A DNA stretch of 64,000 nucleotides from Erythrophleum ivorense (Eukaryota; Streptophyta; Magnoliopsida; Fabales; Fabaceae): positions 59,511,088 to 59,575,087 of the forward strand of contig JAIUCV010000003.1 of assembly GCA_026724425.1 (NCBI GenBank), given 5' to 3'. A program made the position numbers and the translations under genes. The first letter of the stretch is position 1. Every line of letters starts with the position of its first letter. Shown here one piece after another: positions 1 through 11,331 of the stretch. The notes below the pieces were generated by a model that made no database searches, had not been told where the DNA came from, and saw only the letters and a list, made by a program, of their open reading frames with translations.

Positions 1-1640
1 TAAAATAAACTATAAACTTAGAATTTGATAAACAACAAACTATAATTTAAAAATTAAATGTACAAAGACAAATTTGCGTGATTGAATAGTGATGTGAAAT
101 ATAACCTAACCTACAAAAGAAACATGCACAAGACACCTGGATATCAAAATTAGGTTGTGATTAGCCTAATGAAATATTTGACTCCTTATAATTGTTGCTA
201 TTATTTAGTTGGTGGGTCTAAAATATTGAAGTTCTATGCGGATTTTTCAACCTATCTAATAACTAGTTTAAACAAATACAATCCTTTTGGATTTGTATTA
301 GTCTAACTAATTATTGGATGAATTAAGTGATTTAGTCATAAGATTATTCGAGGTTAGCTTGCTAAGGATGCATTTTCCTAATAACTCTTATTATCACAGT
401 TAACTTTCACTAAAATCAATGTTCATTGTATACCAAGTTATTTTTTAGGATTATAAATATATTTATAGGTTAGCTTTCTATTGAAATGGATTGCTATAAG
501 CATTCATTTCAGCCTTTTCATCGAACACTTTGCCTACAATTAATTGATGGTTACAATTTAATGTGATTAACAATCAATCTAACCTAATTAAGTCTAAACA
601 AATTGTTAATCTATTTAATCTATTTCTATTAGTGTTTTTCTTCGAGTTAATCATCTTAATTCTCAATTAAGAAGGCCAAGAATCCAAGTGATAATAAAAT
701 TACATTAGTATAAGAAGATCAAGGAGAAGAGTGAATGTAATTACTTTAAACAATTATTAGCAACAATAATTCATTATCAAAATTAAGATAGAAAATGCAT
801 TTAGATTATTACAAGTCTAAGATTAAGGAAAGAAAGTTAAAAATGCAAATTACAAAGAAAGTCCAAAAAAAAAAATGATAGATAGTATGGAATTCTTCAA
901 GAAATAAACCAATCAATCCATAGAAAATCCATACTGATCTTGAATAATCCAAGAGAAAACTCTTAAATTTTTAAGAATCCTCTCAACTTTAAGAAAACTC
1001 TAGCTCTCCAATCAAAGACTAGCCTTAAAAAACTACAATAGTGAAAAAGAAAAAAAAAAGACTCTAATTCACACTAAGAAAAGTGAATTTATACAAATTG
1101 AATATTACGACCAAGTAAATCATGGTCACAACGAGTAGTAACTTGGTACATGAGAAATTCTTTCTATCGTGACTAACGAGCAACTCATCATTATGAGCAG
1201 TGTGATTTGCCTATTTATGAAAATAATTGCGTTATGAGCCCTAGGCTTTGTGAATCTCCACTTCCTAAGCTTGAATCTTTATTTATTTACATTTAAGTCA
1301 TACAATTAAAGACAATAAACTAAATGAGAAATAAATCAAATAAAAACAAATAAATGTATTCTAAAAATTAATTATATTTACAAAAGAAGAGTATAACTTT
1401 ATAATTTCACAAGTTAATCACATACTTAAGGAATTTGAAATAAAAGCTAATTTTCATAAAATTTTGTAGTTAAGTTCTAAAATTGAGAGTTTATGGACAA
1501 AAGATTATAATTACATTTTTTAACTTTAGATTCCAAAATTATACAAAATTTGATTTTAAAAAGGTGAAACTTTTGAAAAAACTATGATAATTAAGTCTCA
1601 TTGAAAATGCCGATAAAAAGTGTATAAATTTGGGACTTAT
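1..1640. other. AT-rich spacer, no gene seen
   Basis: Both strands are dense with stop codons and I recognise no protein family. The texture (AT-rich, unique-looking) fits old transposon-derived intergenic DNA. The start of the LINE remnant follows directly at about 1640. Confidence 0.4.
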
Positions 1641-4600
1641 CACTCGAAAATGGAAATTAAGCCATGACGCCCTTTGAAATCTAAAATGTTCTTATAGATC
1701 ACTTCAAATCCATTTATGCCAAACCCTTACATGAAAATTACTCTCTTTTACTTTTACTCTCCCAAACCTCCCTCACGTTGACAAACATTGTTCATACTTA
1801 ACTAGACCTTCGATTTTTAATTAAATAAAATTTCCTCTTTAGGACTTAAACCCCTCTAAAGCTCCTAAAGAGAACAATTTTTATGCCTCTTTTTTCAACA
1901 AATTTGGGACATCACTTATCCAATAATCCTTAGCATGCACCTCAACTTCATTATCTAAAACTAGTCCATCCTTGCTTATTGAAATAAAACTCTTCTTTTC
2001 CCATCTTTAAAATTGAAAATCCCTTAAACCTAAATCATTATCACCCTATTGGTCTTTGCACTAGTTTCTACAAAAGTTTCACCAAACTCCTCTCCAACCT
2101 TATTAAACCTCTCATGTCAAATGTTGTTTTCCTTTTTCAAGGTGCCTTCCAAAAAGGTAAGAAACTTACTTTTTTTTATAATTATTAATAAAACCCTCCA
2201 CTTTATGCACAATTCAAAAGAAAAGTTAGGATAGACAACTATCAAGTTGGACTCCTCAAAAGTCTTTGATTATATTTCTTGGAATTTTGTCCTCAAAATG
2301 CTTAATCTCTACAACTTTCTACAATCCCTAGTTAAATCTATTTCCTACCCTTGACCTTGGTTGAATACTCCATTCTCTTGAATGTCGTCTAAACTCCTTC
2401 CTTCTCCTTCTTTCGAGACATTACACAAGGTGACCCAATCTCTCATTATCTTTTCATTCTATCCATGAAATTCCTTTATCAAAACATTAACCTTTTTGTC
2501 AATAGCAAACATTGGATATTCTTTCAAAGTAAAAGGTTTGGAAATTAAAATCTTGCACCTTTTTTTTGCTAATGATATTCTCTTATTTGCCAAAGCTACC
2601 ATTCAAAAATATTCCAAAATTTTGTTTAAAAAAATTCTCAACAATTTTAGCTACACTTCAGACATGTCCTTCAACCTTGAAAAATAAAAAGTTGATTTTC
2701 CTCACCATTTTCCAACACAATAAAACAAAATTCTCAAACTACTTTAGAATCAAATCATTTGATCACCTTGGACAATACCTTGGCTACCTCTTCCATGCAA
2801 ATTAAAAAACCTTTGTCTTCTCCTTTATCTTTAATAAGGTTGTTAAGAAACTTCAAAGATGAAAAAGAAACTTGCCATTAATGACCAAGCAGACCCAACT
2901 TATCTACTCCTTTATTTCCTTTATTTATTTATACTACATGCAAGTTCTCTCTTTCCCAAAATCTATCCTTTCAAACATTAGTAAAGCAAACAAAAAGCTT
3001 TTTGTGGGATTACTCACCTTCCTCTAAGAAAAACCCTCTTCGTCGCCTAGAAATACATAACATGCACTAAATCTCACAATGGTATTGGTACCCTTAATTG
3101 CTCCTTTATCAATGCTCGCTTCATGCCCAAGCTAACATGCTAGCAACATTTGAGTGTCCTTATTCAAGCACAAGTATGGACCTAACTTGAACAAAAATAT
3201 AAGAAACTCCTCTTTTATTTGTGGGAGTATTGTGAAAGAAAAAAACCCTTTCAATATAGGTTCAACTTAGGCTTTTCCATTAATGTATAAGAGTATTCTT
3301 GGCTTCCTTTCAAAAAATTCACAAAATTCATCTTTGGATCCTTTAATCTTCAAGACATAAATATCAAAGTGAGAGATCTTATCTCACTTGGCCTCTTATA
3401 AACTACTAGAAACCTTTCATTGGATCTCTCACCTAACATCTTAGGCAAAATTCATGCAATCTCTATCCCCTTCATCCAAAATACCTAACTGTATAACCTC
3501 AAAATTCTCACCCAATAATATCTTTTCCATCTATTTCTCATACTACCTCTTGAACCCTTCCATCAATACCTTTCCCTCTACATGGATATAGAAAACTCTT
3601 TCCTCTTGCAAAGAAGTCTTCTTATGGATATCCTTTTATAATGTTCTCCTTACAACTTAAAACCTTCACCTAAAAGTTGTCTTCTCATTAATTTTTGCCA
3701 TCTCTGATTTTCCTAAGTGGAATCAATTGTTCATATCCTTTAGGATTATCCTTTAATTCTCAAGTTTAGAACTTTTACAATGTTCCCTCTATACATCTTC
3801 ATCTTAACCTTTTAAACAGGGCTCCAATTAAATGGAACCTCAAGCTGCCCCCATTCTAACATTCCTAAAAAATTGTCTTTGCTTACACTTGTAAAATAAT
3901 TTGGTTAGACAGAAATAATCACATCTTTTTAATTATATTTCCTTTAGCTCCAAAACAACCTCCTTTATCAAAGGTAAAGTAAAAGATGCTAAATTAACCT
4001 TTTTTATAGGTTCAAAAAAAATCTACTAAACTTAACACTATCAACAACACTTAATGGGAACTCTCTCCTACCTTTTGGCTTAATCTAAAAGTGGATATAC
4101 TTTTGCTTGCAATAGTCTCATTAATGCAAGAGGCATCATTTTGTGACTTTTTTGGAAATTAAGTTGTTGGCTCTGCAAAAATCTTTTGAATGAGTGAAAT
4201 CCTTTTAGCAAAACTCTTGGCAATCTAACATGATGTTGACCTCACTATATCCTCTTGGCAATCTAACATGATGTTGACCTCACTATATCATCCAACATTA
4301 AAAATTTATTGATCTGATTAGACTCTTCTCTAACTATTTATAAGATAACTAAAGAAGACTCAGTCTCTCACCACCCCTTTCAAATCTTAACTAACAACTG
4401 CAAGCTCCTCTTTAGCTTTCTTGAAGAGTGATTCATTGATTACATATTCAAAAAGGCAATGCTAACCTGCCTACAAATCATGGGAGGAACAAATTTCTCC
4501 CTTACACAAGCTTTACCTTTGCCTTCCCTCCCTTTTTGTCTCTTAAGCCTTCCTTCACAGAGAATGAGATTTTATATTACAGCAAGTAAAATTGTCTTAG
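1640..4600 (+). mobile_element. Decayed L1-type LINE (ORF2 reverse transcriptase and RNase H remnants)
   Basis: Read in shifting frames, the plus strand gives the usual order of a plant L1 ORF2. An 'LILDHFKSIYAK'-like stretch lies near 1690, 'QQIWDITYPIILSMH' near 1900, 'IPKIENP'-like and 'HYHPIGLC'-like text near 2010-2060, 'FDYISWNFVLKMLN' near 2260 and 'LFFANDILLFAKA' (the F-A-x-D-D catalytic motif of the polymerase, here A-N-D) near 2560. 'FRIKSFDHLGQYLGY' follows near 2745, then thumb and RNase H-like text, with 'HIFKKGNANLP' near 4445. Stops and frameshifts are everywhere, so it is dead. No endonuclease domain, 5' end or poly(A) tail could be placed, so the ends are approximate. Family assignment is from recall of plant L1 proteins. 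Confidence 0.72.
4214..4289 (+). repeat. Exact 38-bp tandem duplication inside the LINE remnant
   Basis: Two adjacent identical 38-bp units (4214-4251 and 4252-4289), each beginning CTCTTGGCAATCTAACATGA and ending CACTATATC. Perfect identity inside otherwise decayed sequence suggests a recent local duplication. Confidence 0.9.
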
Positions 4601-4956
4601 GAGGTACCCACTCTTCCCTCTTAGTTGTTGTTTTAGTTTCCTTTGCACACAACAAAAATAATGATAACATGATGACACTATGCAATGCCCATTTTGGCAT
4701 TGTAGGTTTCAATTTTCAATATCTTAATATCAAAAAGAGAACTTAAAGCATGCCAGTTTGACTTTTAAAATCTAAATTGAGGTTTGGGTTACATCAATTT
4801 CAACCAAACCTAATCATTTTGATCATTGAAATGGTTTTATATAATAATTGGATTGAGCTATCAATCTAGTCAAATCCCAATTCAACTAACTAGGTATTTG
4901 AATAAAAAAAGTTTAATTTAGATAACTAGTTCTTCAATGTACACTCATTGTTATAC

Positions 4957-5070
4957 CACTACAAAAAAAAAAAGATTTCTCTCAAGGTTTTTTTTTTGTA
5001 GCAGTTGTACTGCTGCAAAAAAAAGGATTTAAATATGGTTGATTTGACCACTACAAAATTATAATGGATT
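4957..5070. repeat. Possible CACTA-type transposon terminus
   Basis: CACTACAAAAAAA at about 4957 resembles the terminal motif of plant CACTA elements. It is repeated as CACTACAAAAT near 5050, and between them lies a short palindrome (GCAG, five bases, CTGC). No matching opposite end or target duplication was found, so this may be a fragment or chance. Confidence 0.28.
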
Positions 5071-6122
5071 GTGATGAAATTGTTGCACTTTTCAATAATT
5101 GTTTGAAAACTATTTTAATTTAATAGCAATTGTTGAGTGACCCACCCCCCATGCTTTGAAAATTAGATCTCAAATGTGATTTTTGAAGCTCATCGACTAG
5201 TGAACATGCAAAGCTCCGTTCCAGCCATCTGTCTACCTTTGTTCCATTTGCCATCAACGTTAAAGCTCTGTCTACCGTTATTTGTCATCCTTTTGCCGCC
5301 TAATTATCACAGCTTGTCGTCCTTTATGTCGCCCTTTCAGCCTTTTTAAGGCATCTCTCCCCCATTTTTTTCTATTTTCAACCATTGAGAGGTATTTTTC
5401 TTCAAGATTTCTTCACTTTTATGAGATATATTGGCTAATTGTTAGCTAAAATTTAGGTGATTTGTGTTGAAATTCTTAGATCTTTTAAGTTTTTAATTCT
5501 TTAAGTTATTTTTTTTTAGGTATTTTCTTCAATGTTTCTTCCATATTTTAAGATCTATTAAGTGATGGTTAGTTTAAAAAATTGTTAGATTATGTTGGAG
5601 TTTATTATTAGTTTATAGGTATTTGTAAGATCTGACATGACATTGTTTTATTATATATATATTATATAAATTTATATGAATTTTTTGAAAAGAGTTTTCA
5701 AATTAAAATGCCTTTACCCATGGAGACTCTTTTTTATCACTTACTTGGAATAGCTTGAGTGCCACCTTTTGCGCTGGTTCTGCATTGCACTGATTCTTGT
5801 ATATTTTCCTTCCTTATCGACAAAAAAGGAGAGATTTTTGTAGGAAAAGTTAATTGGTCCCAGCCACTTCATGTCTTTTGTATCAAAACTTTCGCTTTTT
5901 ATGTTTTGTTATAACAAATTTCAATCATCTTATTATGTTCAACGTAATTATTTGCAATAGCTACATCTAGATCCGAAAGATACAGACTATAAATTCATAA
6001 AATTCCTTGATGCTTATCAGTTAATTCTTTATTTTTGATGCCTTGGCTCTCTCGTCATTGCATTTTATAAACTTTTGCTTGCATATCTATCAAGGTATTA
6101 CTTTTAATTGTAGAAGAGTTCG
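5071..6122. other. Spacer, mixed composition, no gene recognised
   Basis: 5150-5400 is less AT-rich and pyrimidine-rich and resembles a plant 5' untranslated region. It could belong to the broken gene whose exon relic lies at 6123. No open frame of useful length is present. Confidence 0.3.
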
Positions 6123-6215
6123 ATGGATGCAGGTCTTCTTCTTTGGAACTTGATAAGGCAACAGTGGATCGGAAACAGAAGGTCTAAGAATCAGACACAA
6201 GTTCGAGAACCCTAA
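6123..6215 (+). pseudogene. Exon relic resembling the plant DUF4050 family
   Basis: From the ATG at 6123 the frame reads MDAGLLLWNLIRQQW, then IGNRRSKNQTQVREP, and stops at 6213-6215 (TAA). Plant DUF4050 proteins contain a 'GLVLWNQxRQQW-xGNKKxENRxQxVREP' block followed by 'WNATYExLLGxNKPFPxPIPL'. The first half matches; the second half is absent, replaced by a stop and unrelated sequence. No flanking exons were found. I read this as a fragment of a duplicated gene. A very divergent live gene with introns is less likely. The family match is from memory. Confidence 0.35.
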
Positions 6216-6348
6216 ATAAGGCAAATCAATGCATAAGCTTTCTATGATGAAGCCATCAGTGTTAACTTGTGGTATAAACATCTTATAAAGGCAAAAATAA
6301 AATTTTATGTTCAGTTGCAGTATGGTGATGATGGTGTCTCAGGTGTGT

Positions 6349-6821
6349 TCACTGGGCCTCGAAGGCTCGGTGAGCCTGGCCCTGCTCGGTCAAATCGGGT
6401 TTGGTTAGGTAGGGCACAAAAAATTTTTTGTAAAAAAATGTAGGGCCGGGTTGGGCATTGGGCCAACTCTTAGGGCAATAAGGGTCCGGCCCGACTCGGC
6501 CCTAAATAATAAGGATGTTATTTTTTAAAAAAATATTTTTTTATGGAAATTTATGATCAAAATTTTAGATTTTGTTTTAAAATAAAATTAGAATTTTATA
6601 AGTAACTATATACAATTTTTTATGTATTATTTTATTAAGTTTTTATAGAATAAGAGTTTAGGTTGCTCGCTTATGAGATATATTAATTTAATCAAATCTA
6701 AAAAATATATTTTTTATAAAGATTTATATCAAAATTTTTAATTTTTTTAAGATAAAATGTAATACTCTGCCCTATATTAAATCGGGCTGGGCAGGGTCGA
6801 GCTTAATTGAACAAACATCTA
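6349..6821. repeat. Non-autonomous element with GGTGTTCA-type inverted ends
   Basis: The left end AGGTGTGTTCACTGGGCC and the inverse of the right end (AGATGTTTGTTCAATTAAGC) are imperfect terminal inverted repeats. The interior carries several GGGCC/CGGGC motifs flanking an AT-rich core. The same architecture recurs at about 40.33-40.97 kb. Such elements are common in plant genomes; I assign no superfamily. Confidence 0.45.
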
Positions 6822-9800
6822 ACTACTCGTACCTTTTAAATATTAAGCTTACTTTTTTTTTGTTATAAAAAATAGATGTTTGTTGTGATTTTTTTTAGGA
6901 AATAGGATTGTCGTTGTTATATTTTTGCGAGAAGATACTGAAGTATGATATCAGATTGTGAAACATATTCTTAATTTTTCTTTATGATTCTATTATGCAC
7001 CATTGGGAAATGTGGGGTACAGAAAGAGTACAGGTTGCTTTGTTCAAAAATTTGATACTTAAATGAGAAAATAAATTTTGTTATGATCAAATTAAATTTT
7101 ATTAGCCTCGTAGTCTCTGAGCAAAATTATTGAGGTGAATTAATTAAAGGTTAACAAAGTCCTTAGGTTTAAAAACCAGTGGACATATTTATCTGCAAAC
7201 GTGGACCAATGAGTTGAAAGAGACCATCCCACTTAATAGTATAGACCCTATCAAGGTAACCCTAGTTTGAAGAATATGAGCCTTTCGCTCGAAGAAGGTA
7301 TTTTAACCTTAACAAAAGTAATTTATATATTAAAAAAAAATCAGAGACCCCTGAAAGTATTGAACATGGCTAATCTTCTTTTAGAGACTAGTGCTGGTGT
7401 TTCGGGGTTTCTGAGCCAACCGTCCACCAAGGGTTGAAAAACATTATGTTTTATTCTTTGACCTGCAGCAATTGTTGGATCCACATGGATGATAATGGTA
7501 ATAAATGTTCTATATGTTTAACTTTGCACACGACAATTTATTTAACTTAACACATCATGTGGATTGTATTTAACTTCAAGCGTACATCTGTTGTTGAGAA
7601 GGAATGTTTTCTTTCTTAATACACAGGACTGTCTTATTATTAGGTTCGATGATTCTTTTCTGCCTTAAAAGCATTATCAAGAAAAGAAGTACATTCTGTA
7701 AGTAAAAAATAAAATAAAATTTCACTGTGTTAAGATTAACATAATTATTTCTCTTAAAAGTAAGAAAAAGTTACACTGTTTTTATTTATTTTGTATTAAG
7801 CCATTCCATTAATGATTAGACACCACTCAAGGTAAGGATTAGTTAATTTTTTAATATTAACATAATTAATGATTAATTACCAAATTGTATTTAATTTATA
7901 TTTATTTATTTATTTAATGTGTTCACAATTTTGTTGAGTAGATCAAATACATTATATATTAATGGTGTGGTTTAGACTTGACTAATTGGATTTGCCCCCC
8001 CAAAAAAAAAAAATGTATCAAACATATAATTTTAATGGTTGTAGCCTTGCAAAGGAATATGATATATTCAGATGCAACATTATATAGCTTCTGTATGTAT
8101 TAACTTTCTTTCAATCCATTCAAAGCTGTCTGTTTACTGTACATGATTCCTAAAAAGATCAAGGGTATTAGGGGTAGGATTGCTTACACTGAGGTTGTAT
8201 GCCTTGTTATCAAAGACCTATAGTTCTAAAACTAACATAAATCAGTGAAGAGAGATAACCGTGAGAAGAAGATGAATATACCTGGTAATAAAATGAAGGT
8301 TGGTTTTCATTTTTTTTTACTTTTTTTTTTAATCATCCACCAGCTATTGGCATCTAACTAAAGTACTATTATATTTGCAAGATTGGTTCAGATTCAGTGT
8401 TGCATTATGGTAACAAATCACTTGTGATTTAGTCTCTTTAGTTTTTTTTAATACAATAATTTGATTACTTTTTTTAATTTTAATTAGAATAAGATTGTCT
8501 TTCTAGTTGTTAGGTTAAAAAACAACTTAATAACACATATATATTGCTTAGTCTTAATTGACTTATTAATTAGATTGGCTAGCATATTTTTCTATTTAGA
8601 TGTTTGATAGAATGGAAATAATAAAGAAATAGAAATAAAAAGTAAACAAATGACTAAAATACCTCTAAAGCCTAAAAATATTAAAAAAAATAATTATTAT
8701 TAATTGAGAATTTTAAGTTGAATATATTTATACTGAATGACATTAAATTTTAAAATTATTTTGAAAGATTTAAGAACCACAAATTTTTTGTCCTTGGATC
8801 TTTCAAAATATTTTCAAAATTTAAGATCCTTCAATATAAATTTTCAACTTAAAATCCTCCACTATAATTTTCTTTTTAAAAAATAAAATATTATTATTTA
8901 TGGCAAAATAATATTTTTATTGCCCTTTTCATCTTCAAAAAAAAAATTTCATTTAACATTGTGATGTTAATGAAACACAATTCATCTCAAACGTACCAAA
9001 TATCATTTCGGCTTTTTTCATCTCTCTCACCATCTTTTTCAAACGTACCAAACACGGTGTTATATCAAGGGAAGGATTATGGTTCTAAATAGGCAAAACG
9101 ACGTTGGTGTTTAGTTGCATGCTTGTTCTTTAGCATAAACTACTTTACACGTTATAAAATGTGACTCATAGCCATCAATAAAGTTAAGCAAAGGTTATTA
9201 TCATCTTTATAGCTATTGAGGTACCAAGGTATTGCATAGAAACAAATGGTACAATCATTTTCACCCTTATAAATAAAAGGATAAACAATAATGGTGATTG
9301 AGTGAGACAGCATTAGAGCTATCAGTCACAAGGATCTGGACGGTGTTCCAAAGGCTCTTTATGCATAAAAAAGATATAAAAGTTAGCACTGCAAATATTT
9401 CCTTTAAGAGTTATGAGCTGGTCTTATGAAATTGAAATTATAATACAAATAATACAACCGAGGAATGAATATCCTAAAATTAGAATTTAAAATTACGAGA
9501 TTGGAGTAATAATAAATTCTTATTTTACTAACCCAGTCTTATGTTTTTAATAAAGGTAAATGGACATGACTGGAATTACTGTTGTACACATGCAAGTATT
9601 AGAGATGAATAATAAAGAATAAAGATAATTATGGCAAAAAAAAATTGTTATTCAAACCTTTCTTTTAGTATTTATGTAATTTTAGCTTTTTTTAATCTTT
9701 TAATTTTATTTTTTAATCTTGTGATTTTATTTAGTGTTTTAAAATAGTCTCTTATTTTTCCTTATTTTAAATAACTTATGGAAATATATAACAGAAATTG

Positions 9801-10770
9801 AAATAAATAACTTAAGGGGCCAAAATAATAGTTAAATCTAAAAAAAATGGCTACATTAACTTAAAAAATTGGCCTTGTGGTTAAAAACGCGAGCGTTTTA
9901 TCTTAATTACACAAGTTTAGATCTTGGAACAAGTACTTAGAAAAATTTATTCTCTTAAATATATTAGGTACATCCTTAAGATTATTAAAAAAAGAAGGAC
10001 TTAGTTTGATGTGCAAACTAAAAAAAATTACAATGACATTAATAATTCATCAATAATTTATTAAAAATGTGCGTATTATTAGTCTGTAATACCCCTTGAG
10101 TCGGAGATGCAATAAATTATTAAATAAAAAGAGGTTCAGGAAAACAATAATATTATTAAAGAAGGAAAGGTTAGGGGTTGTTCTTCTAATCTAAATCTTT
10201 TTGCTTGAGGAGATAAGATAATATGACCATGTTATTAAAAAAAAAAAGCAAAAATAAGAACAAAAACAAATTGGGTAAAACTTAAAAAGTCTGCAGGATT
10301 CATCATTTCAAGTGGATATATTATTAATATAAATTTTACGGGTATCTATCCCTCTTTTCATGTGATATTATGATATTATCTTCTTATATGAAAGAACCTA
10401 AATCCATTTATTCATAGTGTACTCAAGGCGGATGCCACATTTTGAATTTTCAAGTACTTTATAATTTATTAGAATAAAAGTCCTTAATCTTTCATATATA
10501 TATTACTAGTGGCTTAACATCCCACATGTTAATTTGTTTTCTAATTTTTTTATTTTAAAAAATATTTTTCTATAATTTTCACTGAAAGTGAAAGATTGGG
10601 ATTTAAAGTAGTTTAAATATTTTTGTATATATTTAATACTATATATGATATTAGGATTCCAAAATCATATATATTAGTATAAATAACCAAATATATGGTA
10701 AATAAATTTTTAAATATTTAAAAATTGAAAACCCACCACACTGTTTCGGCCTACAACAAAGAGAGATCAG
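6822..10770. other. Long AT-rich intergenic region
   Basis: No coding signal. It contains a C7A12 tract near 7987. A stretch at about 8590-9060 has 'tttgatagaatgg' at one end and 'cgtaccaaacacgg' at the other and may be another short inverted-end element. A segment near 9885-9945 vaguely resembles tRNA-derived A and B boxes, too weak to call a SINE. Confidence 0.35.
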
Positions 10771-11224
10771 AAGGCCCACCTAATTGGGCATAAGAACTTT
10801 GGAAATTTCCTGTTCAAAAGTAAAGGCATTCTTTGAGATGGACAGTTCTGGGCCTATAAGGATAGTGGCAATTTTGCAATAAAAAGATAGAAAATAAGGC
10901 CCACCTAATTGGGCCTGATCGTTTAGAAATTTCCTGTTTAGATTAAAAGTATTGGGCTGGGTCTGTAAGGAGATAGGCAGTTTCTCAAAAAAGAAAGAAA
11001 AGGAGGCCCACATAATTGGGCCTGATCCTTTAGAAATTGCCTGTTCAGATCAGAAGTGAAGGCATTCATTGGGCTGGTCCTTTAAGCAGAGTGGCAAATT
11101 CGAAAGAAGGCCCACCTATTTAGGCCTGGGCCCTAGGGAGTTTCCTGTTCATATCAGGTGTGAAGGCAGGCATTGGGCTGGGCCTGAAAGGGGAGTGGCA
11201 ATTTCGCAATAAAACGTGAAAAGC
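10771..11224 (+). promoter_or_regulatory. Four tandem TGGGCY/GGCCCA-rich promoter repeats
   Basis: Imperfect units begin at about 10771, 10895, 11003 and 11107 (spacing 124, 108 and 104 bp). Most follow the order GGCCCAcctaatTGGGCC, then a 'GGAAATTTCCTGTTCA'-like block, a 'GAAGTGAAGGCATTCATTGGGCTGG' type block and 'GTGGCAATTTCGCAATAAAA'. GGCCCA and TGGGC(C/T) are the plant site II elements bound by TCP factors. About a dozen copies sit within 450 bp, ending about 110 bp before the FAS1 gene's ATG. Function is inferred from position and motif content. Confidence 0.75.
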
Positions 11225-11331
11225 GTGACCATTTCCGTCATAATACACTGAAGCAAAATCCCGCCAAAACGAAACCCAATTCAAGAAGACCACCTTCTAC
11301 AGTCTTGAAGAAGCTCTTGATCTCGGCGTCA

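Noticed and set aside
9885..9945. tRNA-derived SINE head
   Set aside because: A box-like and B box-like words are too degenerate and no tail or target duplication was found; the same holds for 33205-33260.
11305..11331. Nine extra N-terminal codons for the FAS1 protein
   Set aside because: They begin at TTG, which is not a plant start. The ATG at 11332 is followed directly by a good signal peptide.
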